Below are positions 1-9,246 of a stretch of DNA of 64,000 nt, one piece after another. Origin of the DNA: Tianweitania aestuarii (GTDB lineage Bacteria > Pseudomonadota > Alphaproteobacteria > Rhizobiales > Rhizobiaceae); assembly GCF_018457165.1 (NCBI RefSeq), contig NZ_JAFMNX010000003.1, positions 310,001 through 374,000 of the forward strand, read 5' to 3'. The notes beneath the pieces were generated by a model. That model was not told the DNA's origin. It saw only the letters and a list, made by a program, of their open reading frames with translations, and did not search any database. Every line of letters begins with the position of its first letter. Positions within the stretch are counted from its first letter, which is position 1. The position numbers were made by a program, and so were the translations under genes.

Positions 1-1139
1 CGGCCGCCGCGATTGCTGCCACCGGCACGCCGGTCTTCGCAATCAAGGGCGAGACGCTGGAAGACTACTGGCGCTACACCGACCAGATCTTCCAATGGCC
101 GGATGGCGAGCCCACCAACCTCATTCTCGACGATGGCGGCGACGCAACGATGTATATCCTGATCGGCGCGCGCGCCGAAGCCGGCGAGGACGTCCTGTCC
201 AATCCCGGCAACGAGGAAGAAGAAATCCTGTTTGCGCAGATCAAGACGCGCATGGGGCAGACGCCCGGCTTCTTCACCCGCACCCGCGACGCCATCAAGG
301 GCGTCAGCGAGGAAACCACCACCGGCGTGAACCGTCTTTATCAGCTGCAGAAACGCGATTTGCTGCCGTTCCCGGCCATCAACGTCAACGACTCGGTGAC
401 CAAGTCGAAGTTCGACAACAAGTATGGCTGCAAGGAATCGCTGGTGGACGGCATTCGCCGCGGCACCGACGTGATGATGGCCGGCAAGGTCGCCGTTGTG
501 TGCGGCTATGGCGATGTCGGCAAGGGTTCGTCCGCATCGCTGCGCGGCGCGGGTGCCCGCGTGAAGGTCACGGAAGTCGATCCGATCTGCGCGCTGCAGG
601 CGGCGATGGACGGCTTCGAGGTCGTCACGCTGGAAGATGCCGCACCGACCGCCGACATCGTGATCACCACCACCGGCAACAAGGACGTGATCACGCTCGA
701 ACACATGCGCCTGATGAAGAACATGGCGATCGTCGGCAATATCGGTCACTTCGACAACGAGATCCAGGTCGCAGCCCTGCGCAACCTGAAGTGGACCAAT
801 GTGAAGCCGCAGGTCGACATGGTCGAATTTCCTGACGGCAAGCGCCTGATCCTCCTGTCGGAAGGCCGTTTGCTCAATCTCGGCAACGCCACCGGCCACC
901 CGTCCTTCGTGATGTCGGCCTCCTTCACCAACCAGGTGCTGGCGCAGATCGAACTTTGGACGAAGGGTGCGGAGTACCGCAACGAGGTTTACACGCTGCC
1001 CAAGCACCTCGACGAGAAGGTCGCGCGCCTGCATCTCGACAAGCTCGGCGCCAAGCTCACCACGCTGTCGGACGAACAGGCCGCCTATATTGGCGTGACG
1101 CCGGAAGGTCCGTTCAAGGCGGAACACTACCGCTACTGA
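1..1139 (+). CDS. ahcY: Adenosylhomocysteinase, 5' truncated by the window edge
   Basis: S-adenosylhomocysteine hydrolase, the cytosolic NAD-dependent enzyme that splits S-adenosylhomocysteine into adenosine and homocysteine and so removes the product inhibitor of methyltransferases. The frame is open from base 3 and enters the window inside the catalytic domain. The NAD-binding Rossmann motif [20 protein letters not shown] is visible, preceded by a conserved [11 protein letters not shown]-type stretch, and the protein ends HYRY, the usual C-terminus of this family. About 379 residues are present of the usual 460 or so, so only the N-terminus is missing. It ends before a strong intrinsic terminator, so it is separate from divL. 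In Alphaproteobacteria ahcY commonly sits next to divL and tsaE, as here. Confidence 0.97.
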   Translation, partial: AAAIAATGTPVFAIKGETLEDYWRYTDQIFQWPDGEPTNLILDDGGDATMYILIGARAEAGEDVLSNPGNEEEEILFAQIKTRMGQTPGFFTRTRDAIKGVSEETTTGVNRLYQLQKRDLLPFPAINVNDSVTKSKFDNKYGCKESLVDGIRRGTDVMMAGKVAVVCGYGDVGKGSSASLRGAGARVKVTEVDPICALQAAMDGFEVVTLEDAAPTADIVITTTGNKDVITLEHMRLMKNMAIVGNIGHFDNEIQVAALRNLKWTNVKPQVDMVEFPDGKRLILLSEGRLLNLGNATGHPSFVMSASFTNQVLAQIELWTKGAEYRNEVYTLPKHLDEKVARLHLDKLGAKLTTLSDEQAAYIGVTPEGPFKAEHYRY

Positions 1140-1167
1140 TACGGCGGCGGATAACCACAACATATTG

Positions 1168-1205
1168 AGGCGCGGCCATTGACTTTTGGCCGCGCCTTTC
1201 TTTTT
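1168..1205 (+). terminator. Intrinsic terminator after ahcY
   Basis: A perfect 10-bp GC-rich stem (AGGCGCGGCC, 1168-1177, with GGCCGCGCCT, 1188-1197) with a 10-base loop, followed by a T-rich tail (TTCTTTTT). It lies 28 bases after the ahcY stop. Confidence 0.88.
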
Positions 1206-1237
1206 CGCCGCAAGATTCTTCCCGCAGATTCCCGATA

Positions 1238-1247
1238 ACTGTACAGT
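1238..1247. promoter_or_regulatory. Perfect 10-bp palindrome upstream of divL
   Basis: ACTGTACAGT is a perfect palindrome in the only non-coding stretch (1206-1345) that can hold the divL promoter, about 100 bp before the start. It could be a repressor operator. One copy only, and no factor identified. Confidence 0.25.
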
Positions 1248-1345
1248 GTCATGATTCGCGATATCGGACGCTGGGGCGCGGGGCGAAGAGCCCACCCGGT
1301 ATCGCAGCCAGGCGGTCTTGGCAGGCGGCGAGAGGGTTACAAGAC

Positions 1346-3877
1346 ATGCCATCCAACGACCCGCTTCAAGCGGGGATGCTCGTTTCAAGATGCGGCCAGG
1401 CCGTCACCAGTCTGCTGCAGACCGGCCGACGAACCGTTCGCCATCTGACAATGCTTGCCACAGGATCGGCGTCGATCGCGCTTCTCGCGGCCTCGCCGGC
1501 GCTGGCGCAAAGCGGCGGCTTTGTTATGAGCACGCTGGAAGTCATCCAGTTCGCCACCTTTTGCGGCATTCTCTTTGCCGCCATGATTTCCGCCGTCTGG
1601 TTGATCCGCGAGCGTGGCCGCACGGCTGCCGAAAATGTCGATCTGCGCACGCGGGTGGCCGAGCTCGGCACCCAGGCGCAGCGCGCCGATGCGCTGCTCA
1701 ACATGCGCGATCAGCGGATCGTGGTGTGGGACGCCGAAGGCAAGCGCCCGGATCTGGTTGGCGGATTGCCGATCGAAGCCGGCGCACCGGAAGAACGCGC
1801 CGCGTTTCTCGCTTTCGGGCGCTGGCTGATGCCGCGCTCGGCCGCAGCCCTCGATCATGCCGTCTCCGCTTTGCGCGACCATGCGACTCCCTTCGAACTG
1901 ACGGTGGAAACCCAAAACGGTGCGCTGCTCGATGTTCAGGGTCGTCGCTCGCCGAGCCTGGCGCTGCTGCGCTTCACCTCGCTCAGCCAGGCACAGCGCG
2001 CTCATGCCGCGCTTCGCCTGGAACACCAGAAGCTGGAAGGTGAGCGCGCAGCACTTTTGACCCTGCTCGACGCGCTCGATCTGCCGTTCTGGCTGCGCGA
2101 TGCGGGTGGGCGGATGCAATGGGTGAACGCCGCCTACGCCAAGGCCGTCGACGCCGCCGATCCTGCGGCCGCCATACGCGAAGGGCGCGAACTTCTCGGC
2201 ACGCCGGTGCGCGCCGCTATTGCGGCAGAGGTCGCGCAGGGCCGCGCCTTCAAGCAGACCGTATCCACCGTGATTGGCGGCGATCGCCGCATGGTGGATG
2301 TGACCGATGCCGCGACACCGCAGGGCTCGGCCGGCATTGCCTGCGATGTCAGCGAGATCGAGGCCATGCGCGCCGAACATGAGCGCACGGTGAAAAGCCA
2401 TTCCGACACGCTCGACCAGATCAACACGGCGATCGCGATCTTCGATGCTGACCAGAAGCTGCGCTTCTTCAACCAGGCGTTCCAGCGCTTGTGGGATCTC
2501 GATCTAGGCTTCCTGGAAAGCGCGCCCGACCATGCCCTGATGCTCGACCGGTTGCGCTCCGAGCGCAAGCTTGCCGAACAGCCGGAATGGCGGCGCTGGA
2601 AGGAAAACGTGCTGGCGGCCTATCGCGCCGTCGAGCCGATCGCCGATCAATGGTATCTGCCCGATGGCCGCACCTTGCGCGTCGTCGGCAACCCGCAGCC
2701 GCGCGGCGGCGCGACCTGGGTGTTCGAAAACCTCACCGAACAGATCGATCTCGAAAGCCGTTACCGCACGGCCGTGCGCGTGCAGGGCGAAACGCTGGAC
2801 AATCTGGCCGAAGGCGTCGCGGTGTTCGGCCCGGATGGGCGCGTGCGCCTGTCCAACCCGGCCTTTCACCAGTTGTGGGACCTGCCGGCCGATCTGGCCG
2901 CACCCGGCACGCATATTTCGGCGCTGCGCGAAGCGGCCGATGCCCGCACCGCGGCCAATCCCTGGAACGACTTCGTGGCGTCGGTCACCGGCTTCGACGA
3001 AGAGCGCCGCGACCGGCAGGGGCAGGTCGAGCTTACCTCCGGCAAGATCCTGCGCCATGCGCTGATCCATCTGCCGAACGGCCAGTCGATGATCACCTTC
3101 GTGGACATCACTGACAGCGCCAATATCGAGCGCGCGCTGACCGACAAGAACGAAGCGCTGTTGAAGTCCGAGCAGCTCAAGAACGACTTCGTGCAGCATG
3201 TGTCCTATGAGCTGCGCTCGCCGCTCACCAACATCATCGGCTTCACCGAGCTTCTGACGCAGCCGACCACCGGACCGCTCAACGAAAAGCAGCGCGATTA
3301 CCTCGACCATATCGGTTCGTCGTCGTCCGTGCTGCTCAACGTGGTCAACGACATCCTCGATCTTGCAACGGTGGATGCCGGCATGGTCGCGCTCGACATC
3401 GCGGAAGTGCCGGTGGCCGAAACGGTGCAGGCGGCGGTCGAGTTGGTGGACGAGCGGCTCAAGGAACACGCGATTTCGCTGCGCACCGACCTCAGCCACG
3501 CGCCGCGCACGCTTTTTGCCGACGAACACCGCATCAAGCAGATCCTGGTCAACCTCCTCAGCAATGCCGGCAACTTCGCGCCGGAAGGCTCATCCGTGAC
3601 GCTGACCTGCCTCGAACACGAAAACGACGTCGTGTTCAGCGTGCATGATGATGGTCCGGGCATGCCCGACGATGTGCTCGACACCGTGTTCCGCCGCTTC
3701 GAGCCGCGCGCCAATGGCGGCCGCCGCAGGGGGGCAGGCTTGGGTCTTTCGATCGTGAAAAGCTTCGTGGAACTGCATGGCGGCGTGATCGATATTCATA
3801 CCGGCGAAGGCCGTGGCACGACCGTGATCTGCCGCTTTCCCAACCGCCCGACGCAAATGCGCGAGGCGGCCGAGTGA
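1346..3877 (+). CDS. divL: DivL-type cell-cycle kinase with tyrosine at the phosphoacceptor position
   Basis: Membrane-bound PAS-domain protein of the histidine-kinase fold, 843 residues. Two hydrophobic segments lie near residues 32-54 and 63-86, followed by a long PAS-type sensory region and a C-terminal kinase core. The dimerisation box reads QHVSYELRSPL: the usual phospho-histidine is replaced by Tyr621. N box NLLSNAGNF (736-744), G1 DDGPGMP (768-774) and a GAGLGLSIVKSF G2 box follow, so the ATPase domain looks intact. In Caulobacter DivL is the tyrosine-bearing pseudo-kinase that binds phospho-free DivK and stimulates CckA, controlling CtrA. The tyrosine plus the ahcY/tsaE neighbours support this assignment. 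The stop overlaps the next gene by four bases. The ATG is preceded by a purine-rich GAGAGG. Confidence 0.9.
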   Translation: MPSNDPLQAGMLVSRCGQAVTSLLQTGRRTVRHLTMLATGSASIALLAASPALAQSGGFVMSTLEVIQFATFCGILFAAMISAVWLIRERGRTAAENVDLRTRVAELGTQAQRADALLNMRDQRIVVWDAEGKRPDLVGGLPIEAGAPEERAAFLAFGRWLMPRSAAALDHAVSALRDHATPFELTVETQNGALLDVQGRRSPSLALLRFTSLSQAQRAHAALRLEHQKLEGERAALLTLLDALDLPFWLRDAGGRMQWVNAAYAKAVDAADPAAAIREGRELLGTPVRAAIAAEVAQGRAFKQTVSTVIGGDRRMVDVTDAATPQGSAGIACDVSEIEAMRAEHERTVKSHSDTLDQINTAIAIFDADQKLRFFNQAFQRLWDLDLGFLESAPDHALMLDRLRSERKLAEQPEWRRWKENVLAAYRAVEPIADQWYLPDGRTLRVVGNPQPRGGATWVFENLTEQIDLESRYRTAVRVQGETLDNLAEGVAVFGPDGRVRLSNPAFHQLWDLPADLAAPGTHISALREAADARTAANPWNDFVASVTGFDEERRDRQGQVELTSGKILRHALIHLPNGQSMITFVDITDSANIERALTDKNEALLKSEQLKNDFVQHVSYELRSPLTNIIGFTELLTQPTTGPLNEKQRDYLDHIGSSSSVLLNVVNDILDLATVDAGMVALDIAEVPVAETVQAAVELVDERLKEHAISLRTDLSHAPRTLFADEHRIKQILVNLLSNAGNFAPEGSSVTLTCLEHENDVVFSVHDDGPGMPDDVLDTVFRRFEPRANGGRRRGAGLGLSIVKSFVELHGGVIDIHTGEGRGTTVICRFPNRPTQMREAAE

Positions 3878-5388
3878 CGGCGTCCAGACAGAGCCTCACC
3901 TTGCAGGTGGATGGCGAAGCCGCGATGACGCGCCTCGGCGCGGATCTTGCAATGGCGGTGGCGGCCGGCGACGTTCTGGCGCTGTCGGGCGATCTGGGCG
4001 CGGGCAAGTCCACGCTGGCACGCGCGCTGATCCGCGCACTGGCCGGCGATCCCGATCTCGATGTGCCGAGCCCGACCTTCACGTTGGTGCAGGATTATCA
4101 GGCGCGGCTGCCCGTGCTGCATGCCGACCTTTACCGCATCGGCTCGCCCGACGAACTGGACGAGCTCGGCCTCGATGAAGCCGCAGGGCGCGGCGTGGTT
4201 CTGGTGGAATGGCCGGAGCGCGCCGAAGGCAATCTGCCGGGTAATCCGATCGTAGTCGTGATCGAAGCCTCCGGTGAAGGTCGCCGGATCACGTTCGACG
4301 GACCGGCGGCAACCCTGGCGCGGTTTCAGCGCACGCTCGCCATACGCGCTTTCCTGCAGGATGCCGGGCAGGGCGAAGCACAGCGCAGCTTCATGTTCGG
4401 CGATGCGTCCACCCGCGCTTATGAAACGATCACGCAGCCGCATCAGCCGACGCGTATCCTGATGGACGCGCCCAAGCGCCCCGACGGGCCGGTGATCCGG
4501 GATGGAAAGCCTTACAGCCAGATCGCGCATCTCGCCGAAAGCGTCACGCCGTTCGTGGCGGTGGGCCAGGCGCTGTACGAGCGCGGCATGGCAGCCCCCG
4601 CGATCCTCGCGCAGGATCTCGATGAAGGCCTGCTGCTGATCGAACATCTCGGATCCGGCAATTTTCTGCATGTCGGCGAGCCGGTCGCGGAGCGCTATCA
4701 TCTGGCGGCGCAAGTGCTCGCGGCTTTTCACGCGCAGTCTTTCCCGGACACGCTGCCGGTTGGCGGCGACACATACCGCGTGCCCAGCTATGACCGCGAA
4801 GCGCTCCATATCGAAACCGAGCTTTTGATCGACTGGTATTTGCCGTCTGTCACCGGCAAGCCGGCGTCGGATGCCATGCGCGCCGATTACCATGCTGCCT
4901 GGAGCGCGGTGTTCGACCAGCTCGACACGGGTGAAAAGCACCTCGTCATCCGCGATTATCATTCGCCGAACCTGATCTGGCGGCCTGAACAAGACGGCCT
5001 GAACCGCATTGGCGTGATCGACTTCCAGGATGCGCTGATCGGCCCGTCCGCCTATGACGTCGCGTCACTCGCCATGGATGCCCGCGTCGATATCGCGCCG
5101 GCGCTGGAAGCCTCCACCAAGGCCGCCTATGTCGCGGCGCGGCAGGCGCAGGGCGCCTTCGACGTGGAAGGTTTCGAGCGTGCTTATGCGGTGATGGCGG
5201 CGCAGCGCAACGCCAAGATCCTCGGCATTTTCGTGCGGCTGAACGAGCGCGACGGCAAGCCGGTTTATCTCAAGCACCTGCCGCGCATCCGCAGCTATTT
5301 CGCGCGTGCGCTTGGCCATCCTGCACTTCAACCCGTTCGCCGCTTCGTCGAAGACAACGGCATTTTGGCATCCACCGATGCCCAATAG
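3874..5388 (+). CDS. tsaE: TsaE-AmgK fusion: tRNA t6A ATPase joined to an amino-sugar kinase
   Basis: Two-domain protein of 504 residues starting at GTG inside the divL stop (GTGA overlap). Residues 1 to about 150 are TsaE: Walker A GDLGAGKS (39-46), SPTFTLV, HADLYRI and EWPE (112-115). TsaE is the ATPase partner of TsaD and TsaB in N6-threonylcarbamoyladenosine formation on tRNA. From about residue 160 a phosphotransferase (APH fold) domain follows, with RDYHSPN (360-366) as catalytic loop and DFQD (383-386) as metal-binding motif. This resembles AmgK, the anomeric MurNAc/GlcNAc kinase of peptidoglycan recycling, and murU follows with overlap, supporting that role. Such fusions are known in Hyphomicrobiales. 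The TsaE call is firm; the sugar-kinase specificity is inferred from context. Confidence 0.92.
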   Translation: MTASRQSLTLQVDGEAAMTRLGADLAMAVAAGDVLALSGDLGAGKSTLARALIRALAGDPDLDVPSPTFTLVQDYQARLPVLHADLYRIGSPDELDELGLDEAAGRGVVLVEWPERAEGNLPGNPIVVVIEASGEGRRITFDGPAATLARFQRTLAIRAFLQDAGQGEAQRSFMFGDASTRAYETITQPHQPTRILMDAPKRPDGPVIRDGKPYSQIAHLAESVTPFVAVGQALYERGMAAPAILAQDLDEGLLLIEHLGSGNFLHVGEPVAERYHLAAQVLAAFHAQSFPDTLPVGGDTYRVPSYDREALHIETELLIDWYLPSVTGKPASDAMRADYHAAWSAVFDQLDTGEKHLVIRDYHSPNLIWRPEQDGLNRIGVIDFQDALIGPSAYDVASLAMDARVDIAPALEASTKAAYVAARQAQGAFDVEGFERAYAVMAAQRNAKILGIFVRLNERDGKPVYLKHLPRIRSYFARALGHPALQPVRRFVEDNGILASTDAQ

Positions 5389-6109
5389 AACACCCCGCAC
5401 GGCCATGGTGCTCGCCGCCGGTCTCGGCAAACGCATGCGGCCGATCACCGACACGATCCCGAAGCCGCTCGTACCGGTCGCCGGCAAGACGCTGCTCGAC
5501 TGGGGTCTCGATGCGCTCCAAGCGGAAGACGTGGAGCGGGCCGTGGTCAACGTGCATTACCTCGCCGACCAGATCGATGCGCATGTGTCGCAGCGTGTGT
5601 CGCCGCGCATAACGGTCTCCGACGAACGCCGCGAATTGCTGGATTCCGCCGGGGGCATCGTCAAGGCGCTGCCGCAGCTTGGGGATCAACCGTTCTACAT
5701 CCTCAATGCCGACACGTTTTGGCTGGACCAGTCGCCTTCGAGCCTGTCGCGTCTGGCAGCGCTGTGGGACGATGGGCGGATGGATATCCTGCTGATGCTG
5801 GCCTCGATGGATGATGTGACCGGCCATTCCGGCTCCACCGACTTTCTTCTGGACGGGGACGGGCGGCTCGAGCGCGCCAAGGGCGATCCGTCCGGTCTCG
5901 TTTATGCCGGTGCCGGCATCGTGCATCCCCGCATCTTCGACGGCGCGGACACCATTCCGCATTCGCTCAATGCCTATTTCGACCGCGCCATCGCGGCTGG
6001 CCGCCTTCATGGCATGGTCATGCGCGGGCGCTGGATCACCGTCGGCACGCCGGATGCGATCGCACCGGCCGAAGCCACCGTCGCTGCATGGCGGCAGCAA
6101 GAACAATGA
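5378..6109 (+). CDS. murU: MurU-type sugar-1-phosphate nucleotidyltransferase
   Basis: A 243-residue nucleotidyltransferase with the N-terminal signature LAAGLGKRMRPITD and KPLVPVAGKTLLDW, then an ILNADTFW metal-binding aspartate. The family transfers a nucleotide to a sugar 1-phosphate. MurU is the uridylyltransferase that makes UDP-MurNAc from the AmgK product, letting cells bypass de novo MurNAc synthesis and part of the fosfomycin target. The start chosen is the ATG at 5378, overlapping the tsaE-amgK stop, because the homology begins just after it; an upstream in-frame ATG at 5306 would add 24 unrelated residues. The stop overlaps addB (ATGA). Mannose-1-phosphate guanylyltransferase is the alternative reading of the same fold. 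Confidence 0.82.
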   Translation: MPNRTPRTAMVLAAGLGKRMRPITDTIPKPLVPVAGKTLLDWGLDALQAEDVERAVVNVHYLADQIDAHVSQRVSPRITVSDERRELLDSAGGIVKALPQLGDQPFYILNADTFWLDQSPSSLSRLAALWDDGRMDILLMLASMDDVTGHSGSTDFLLDGDGRLERAKGDPSGLVYAGAGIVHPRIFDGADTIPHSLNAYFDRAIAAGRLHGMVMRGRWITVGTPDAIAPAEATVAAWRQQEQ

Positions 6110-9100
6110 GCGCGGGCGCGACAAGGCCGCGCGTTTTCAACATTCCCGCCGGCCTGCCGTTCCTGCCCACGCTGGTTGAAGCCGTGCGCAGCGGGCGCTT
6201 TCACGACGACGCGACCTGGCGCGCGGAGGATCCGCTGGCGCTGGCGACCACCACGATCTTCGTGCCGACCAGGCGCGCGGCGCGCGAACTGCGCAGCCTG
6301 TTCGTGGATATGGGCGAGGGCCGCGCGGCGATCCTGCCCACGATCCGTCCGCTCGGCGAGTTCGAAGAAGACCGCGTTTTGTTTGAAAGCGCGGATCATT
6401 CCACCGTCGATCTCGATCCGCCCGTGGCGTCGCTCGACCGCCTGCTGCATCTCGCGCCCCTTGTGCGGCGCTGGATCGAGCGTCTGCCCGGCCACCTTGC
6501 CGCGCTTTACGGCGAAGATGTCGTGGTGCCCGCATCGTCGGCCGATGCGCTGTGGTTGGCGCGCGACCTCACCGAATTGATGGACGAGATCGAAACGGAA
6601 GGCGCGGACTGGGGCAAGCTCGGCGATCTCGTGCCCGAAGGGCTCGCCAACTGGTGGCAGGTGACGCTGGCCTTTCTGTCGATCGTATCCGAGCAATGGC
6701 CGGGGATGCTGGCCGAACTTGGCCGCAGCAATCCGGCCGCGCATCGCAATGCGCTGATCCGCGCAGAAGCCGCGCGCCTGCAGCGCAACCCGCCAGCCGG
6801 TCCGGTGATCGTTGCCGGCTCCACCGGCTCGATCCCCGCAACCGCCGAGCTTCTCAGCGTGATTGCCCGTTCAAGCCATGGCGCGATCGTGCTGCCCGGC
6901 CTCGACCAGGATCTGGATGACGCGGCATGGAGTGCGGTGGGGCGCACGGAAAGCGATCCCTCGGTTTACGGCCATCCGCAATATCAGCTGCGCAAGCTGA
7001 TCGCCCATCTCCAGGTGTTGCGCGGCGATGTCGAGCCGATCGCGCAAGCGCCGGCGCATCGCACGCTGCGCCTTGCCGCTCTGTCCGAAGCGCTGCGCCC
7101 GGCCGATACCACAGATGCCTGGGCCGAGCACCGCGGCGCTTACGAGCGACACGATCTCGATGCCGCTTTTGCCGGCGTGACCCTGCTCGACGCGCCAACC
7201 GAGCGCGATGAAGCGCTGGCCATCGCCATCGCGCTGCGCCAGGCGATCGAGGAACCCAACAAGACGGCTGCACTGGTCACCGGGGACCGCATTCTGGCGC
7301 GGCGCGTCAGTGCAGAACTGCGCCGCTTCGGCATCACGGCCGACGATTCCGGCGGCACGCCTTTGTTCAAGACGCCGCCCGCGACACTGCTCCTGCAGGC
7401 CGTGCGCGCGGTGTTTTCGCCCGGCGATCCCATCGCGATCCTGTCTCTGCTGAAGCACCCGCTTCTGGCGCTCGGGTTGGAGCGCAGCACGGTGCGCCGC
7501 GCCGCCGAGATGATCGAACTGGTTGCCCTGCGCGGCGGCACTGGTCGCCCCGATATCGCGACGCTCGGCACCTTGTTCGAAAATTGCTTCTCCGATCTCG
7601 GCGCATCCGAACGCCAGCCCTTCTGGTTGCCGCGCATCGATGCGGCCAGGCTTGAAGCAGCTCGCAGCGTTCTTCTTGCGCTTGAACAGGCGCTGGCGCC
7701 GCTGGTCGAGCTGCGCGACGGCGGCCGTTTCACCACGGAAGCCGCCGCGCGCATTTCCGTCGAAGCCTTGGAAGCGCTGGGCCGCTCGGCCGATGGTTCG
7801 TTGAGCGAGCTTTATGCCGGGGATGCGGGTGCGGGCGTGGCCGATTTCCTGCGCGGACTGATCGGCACGCAGGCCGGTTACGAGATCCTGGCCGTTGAAT
7901 GGCCGGGCGTGCTCGATGCGCTGATCGCGCCCGAAGCGGTGAAGCCGTCGATTGCCGGGGATAACCGCATCGCGATCTGGGGTGCGCTGGAAGCCCGGCT
8001 GCAAACGGTGGACCTGCTCGTTGTCGGCGGGCTCAACGAAGGCACCTGGCCGCGCCGCGCTGAACCGGACCGCTTTCTGTCGCGCGGCATGAAAAGCGGC
8101 CTGTCGCTGGAACCGCCGGAACGGCGCATCGGCCAGGCAGCGCATGATTTCATGATGGCGCTGGGTGGCGAGCGGGTGATCCTGTCGCGCGCCGCACGCT
8201 CGGGCGATGCGCCGGCCGTGTCGTCGCGCTGGCTGCAACGGCTCACGACCTTTCTCGGCGAGGAAGTCGCGGAAACGGCGCGTGCGCGCGGCCGCGTCCT
8301 GCTCGCCTGGGCGCAAAGGCTGGACGAGCGGCAGGACGTGCCCTTTGCGCCGCGCCCCAATCCGAAGCCGCCGCTCGGTGCACGCCCCAAGCATTTCTCC
8401 GTCACCGAAATCGAAACGCTGCGGCGCGATCCTTATGCGATTTATGCCAAACGCGTCCTGAAACTTCAGCCGCTCGATGAGGTCCTGCGCGATCCGAGCG
8501 TGGCCGAACGCGGCAACCTCTTCCACGATATTCTGCATCATTTCACCGAAGCCGAGATCGATCCCCATGCGCCGGACGCGCTGGAACAACTGATCGCGAT
8601 CGGCGACACGGCCTTCGACCAAGCGGCTCTGCCCGACGATCTGCGCGTGGTCTGGTGGCCGCGCTTCGAGGCGATGGCCGCCAACATCATCGCGTGGGAA
8701 CAGGATCAGGCGCAGAAGGATCCGGCGCGGCATTCCGAGCTGAAGGCCGACAAGACGGTGGTCGGCAGCACCGGCGTGACGCTGGGTGGGCGTGCCGACC
8801 GGATCGACCTTCTGCCCGGCGGCATGGCCGATATTCTCGACTACAAGACCGGCTCCACGCCGTCCAAGCGGCAGGCGCATATGTTGATCGCGCCGCAGCT
8901 GGCGCTTGAAGCCGCCCTTCTGCGGCGCGGCGCATTCGGGGAGCTCGACAAGGCCGAGCCGGCCGATCTCGCTTATATCCGCTTGAAGCCGAACGGGGCG
9001 GTGGAGCCGGAATCGATCCTGGAAATCAAGGGCGCCAATGCCTCCCTGCGCAGTGCGGGCGATCTGGCGGAGGATGCCTGGGCGCGGCTTGAAACGCTCA

Positions 9101-9246
9101 TCAAGCATTATGCCGATCCCACCAGCGGCTACCTGTCGCGCGCGCTGCCGTTTCGCGAAACCGAAACATCGGGCGATTACGATCATCTCGCCCGCGTGCT
9201 GGAATGGTCGGCCGGAGCGGAAAGCGGCGAAGGGGGCGAAGAATGA
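6106..9246 (+). CDS. addB: AddB subunit of the AddAB helicase-nuclease
   Basis: Alphaproteobacterial-type AddB, about 1046 residues, which with AddA resects double-strand breaks to load RecA. The N-terminus has the inactivated helicase-like segment (FVPTRRAARELRSLF). The C-terminal PD-(D/E)XK nuclease domain carries ILDYKTGS with Asp912 and Lys914, preceded by a GRADRID aspartate. The start is the ATG within the murU stop codon (ATGA); the longer start at 6088 only adds six residues and overlaps more. It overlaps addA by four bases, so the two subunits are translationally coupled. Confidence 0.95.
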   Translation: MSAGATRPRVFNIPAGLPFLPTLVEAVRSGRFHDDATWRAEDPLALATTTIFVPTRRAARELRSLFVDMGEGRAAILPTIRPLGEFEEDRVLFESADHSTVDLDPPVASLDRLLHLAPLVRRWIERLPGHLAALYGEDVVVPASSADALWLARDLTELMDEIETEGADWGKLGDLVPEGLANWWQVTLAFLSIVSEQWPGMLAELGRSNPAAHRNALIRAEAARLQRNPPAGPVIVAGSTGSIPATAELLSVIARSSHGAIVLPGLDQDLDDAAWSAVGRTESDPSVYGHPQYQLRKLIAHLQVLRGDVEPIAQAPAHRTLRLAALSEALRPADTTDAWAEHRGAYERHDLDAAFAGVTLLDAPTERDEALAIAIALRQAIEEPNKTAALVTGDRILARRVSAELRRFGITADDSGGTPLFKTPPATLLLQAVRAVFSPGDPIAILSLLKHPLLALGLERSTVRRAAEMIELVALRGGTGRPDIATLGTLFENCFSDLGASERQPFWLPRIDAARLEAARSVLLALEQALAPLVELRDGGRFTTEAAARISVEALEALGRSADGSLSELYAGDAGAGVADFLRGLIGTQAGYEILAVEWPGVLDALIAPEAVKPSIAGDNRIAIWGALEARLQTVDLLVVGGLNEGTWPRRAEPDRFLSRGMKSGLSLEPPERRIGQAAHDFMMALGGERVILSRAARSGDAPAVSSRWLQRLTTFLGEEVAETARARGRVLLAWAQRLDERQDVPFAPRPNPKPPLGARPKHFSVTEIETLRRDPYAIYAKRVLKLQPLDEVLRDPSVAERGNLFHDILHHFTEAEIDPHAPDALEQLIAIGDTAFDQAALPDDLRVVWWPRFEAMAANIIAWEQDQAQKDPARHSELKADKTVVGSTGVTLGGRADRIDLLPGGMADILDYKTGSTPSKRQAHMLIAPQLALEAALLRRGAFGELDKAEPADLAYIRLKPNGAVEPESILEIKGANASLRSAGDLAEDAWARLETLIKHYADPTSGYLSRALPFRETETSGDYDHLARVLEWSAGAESGEGGEE

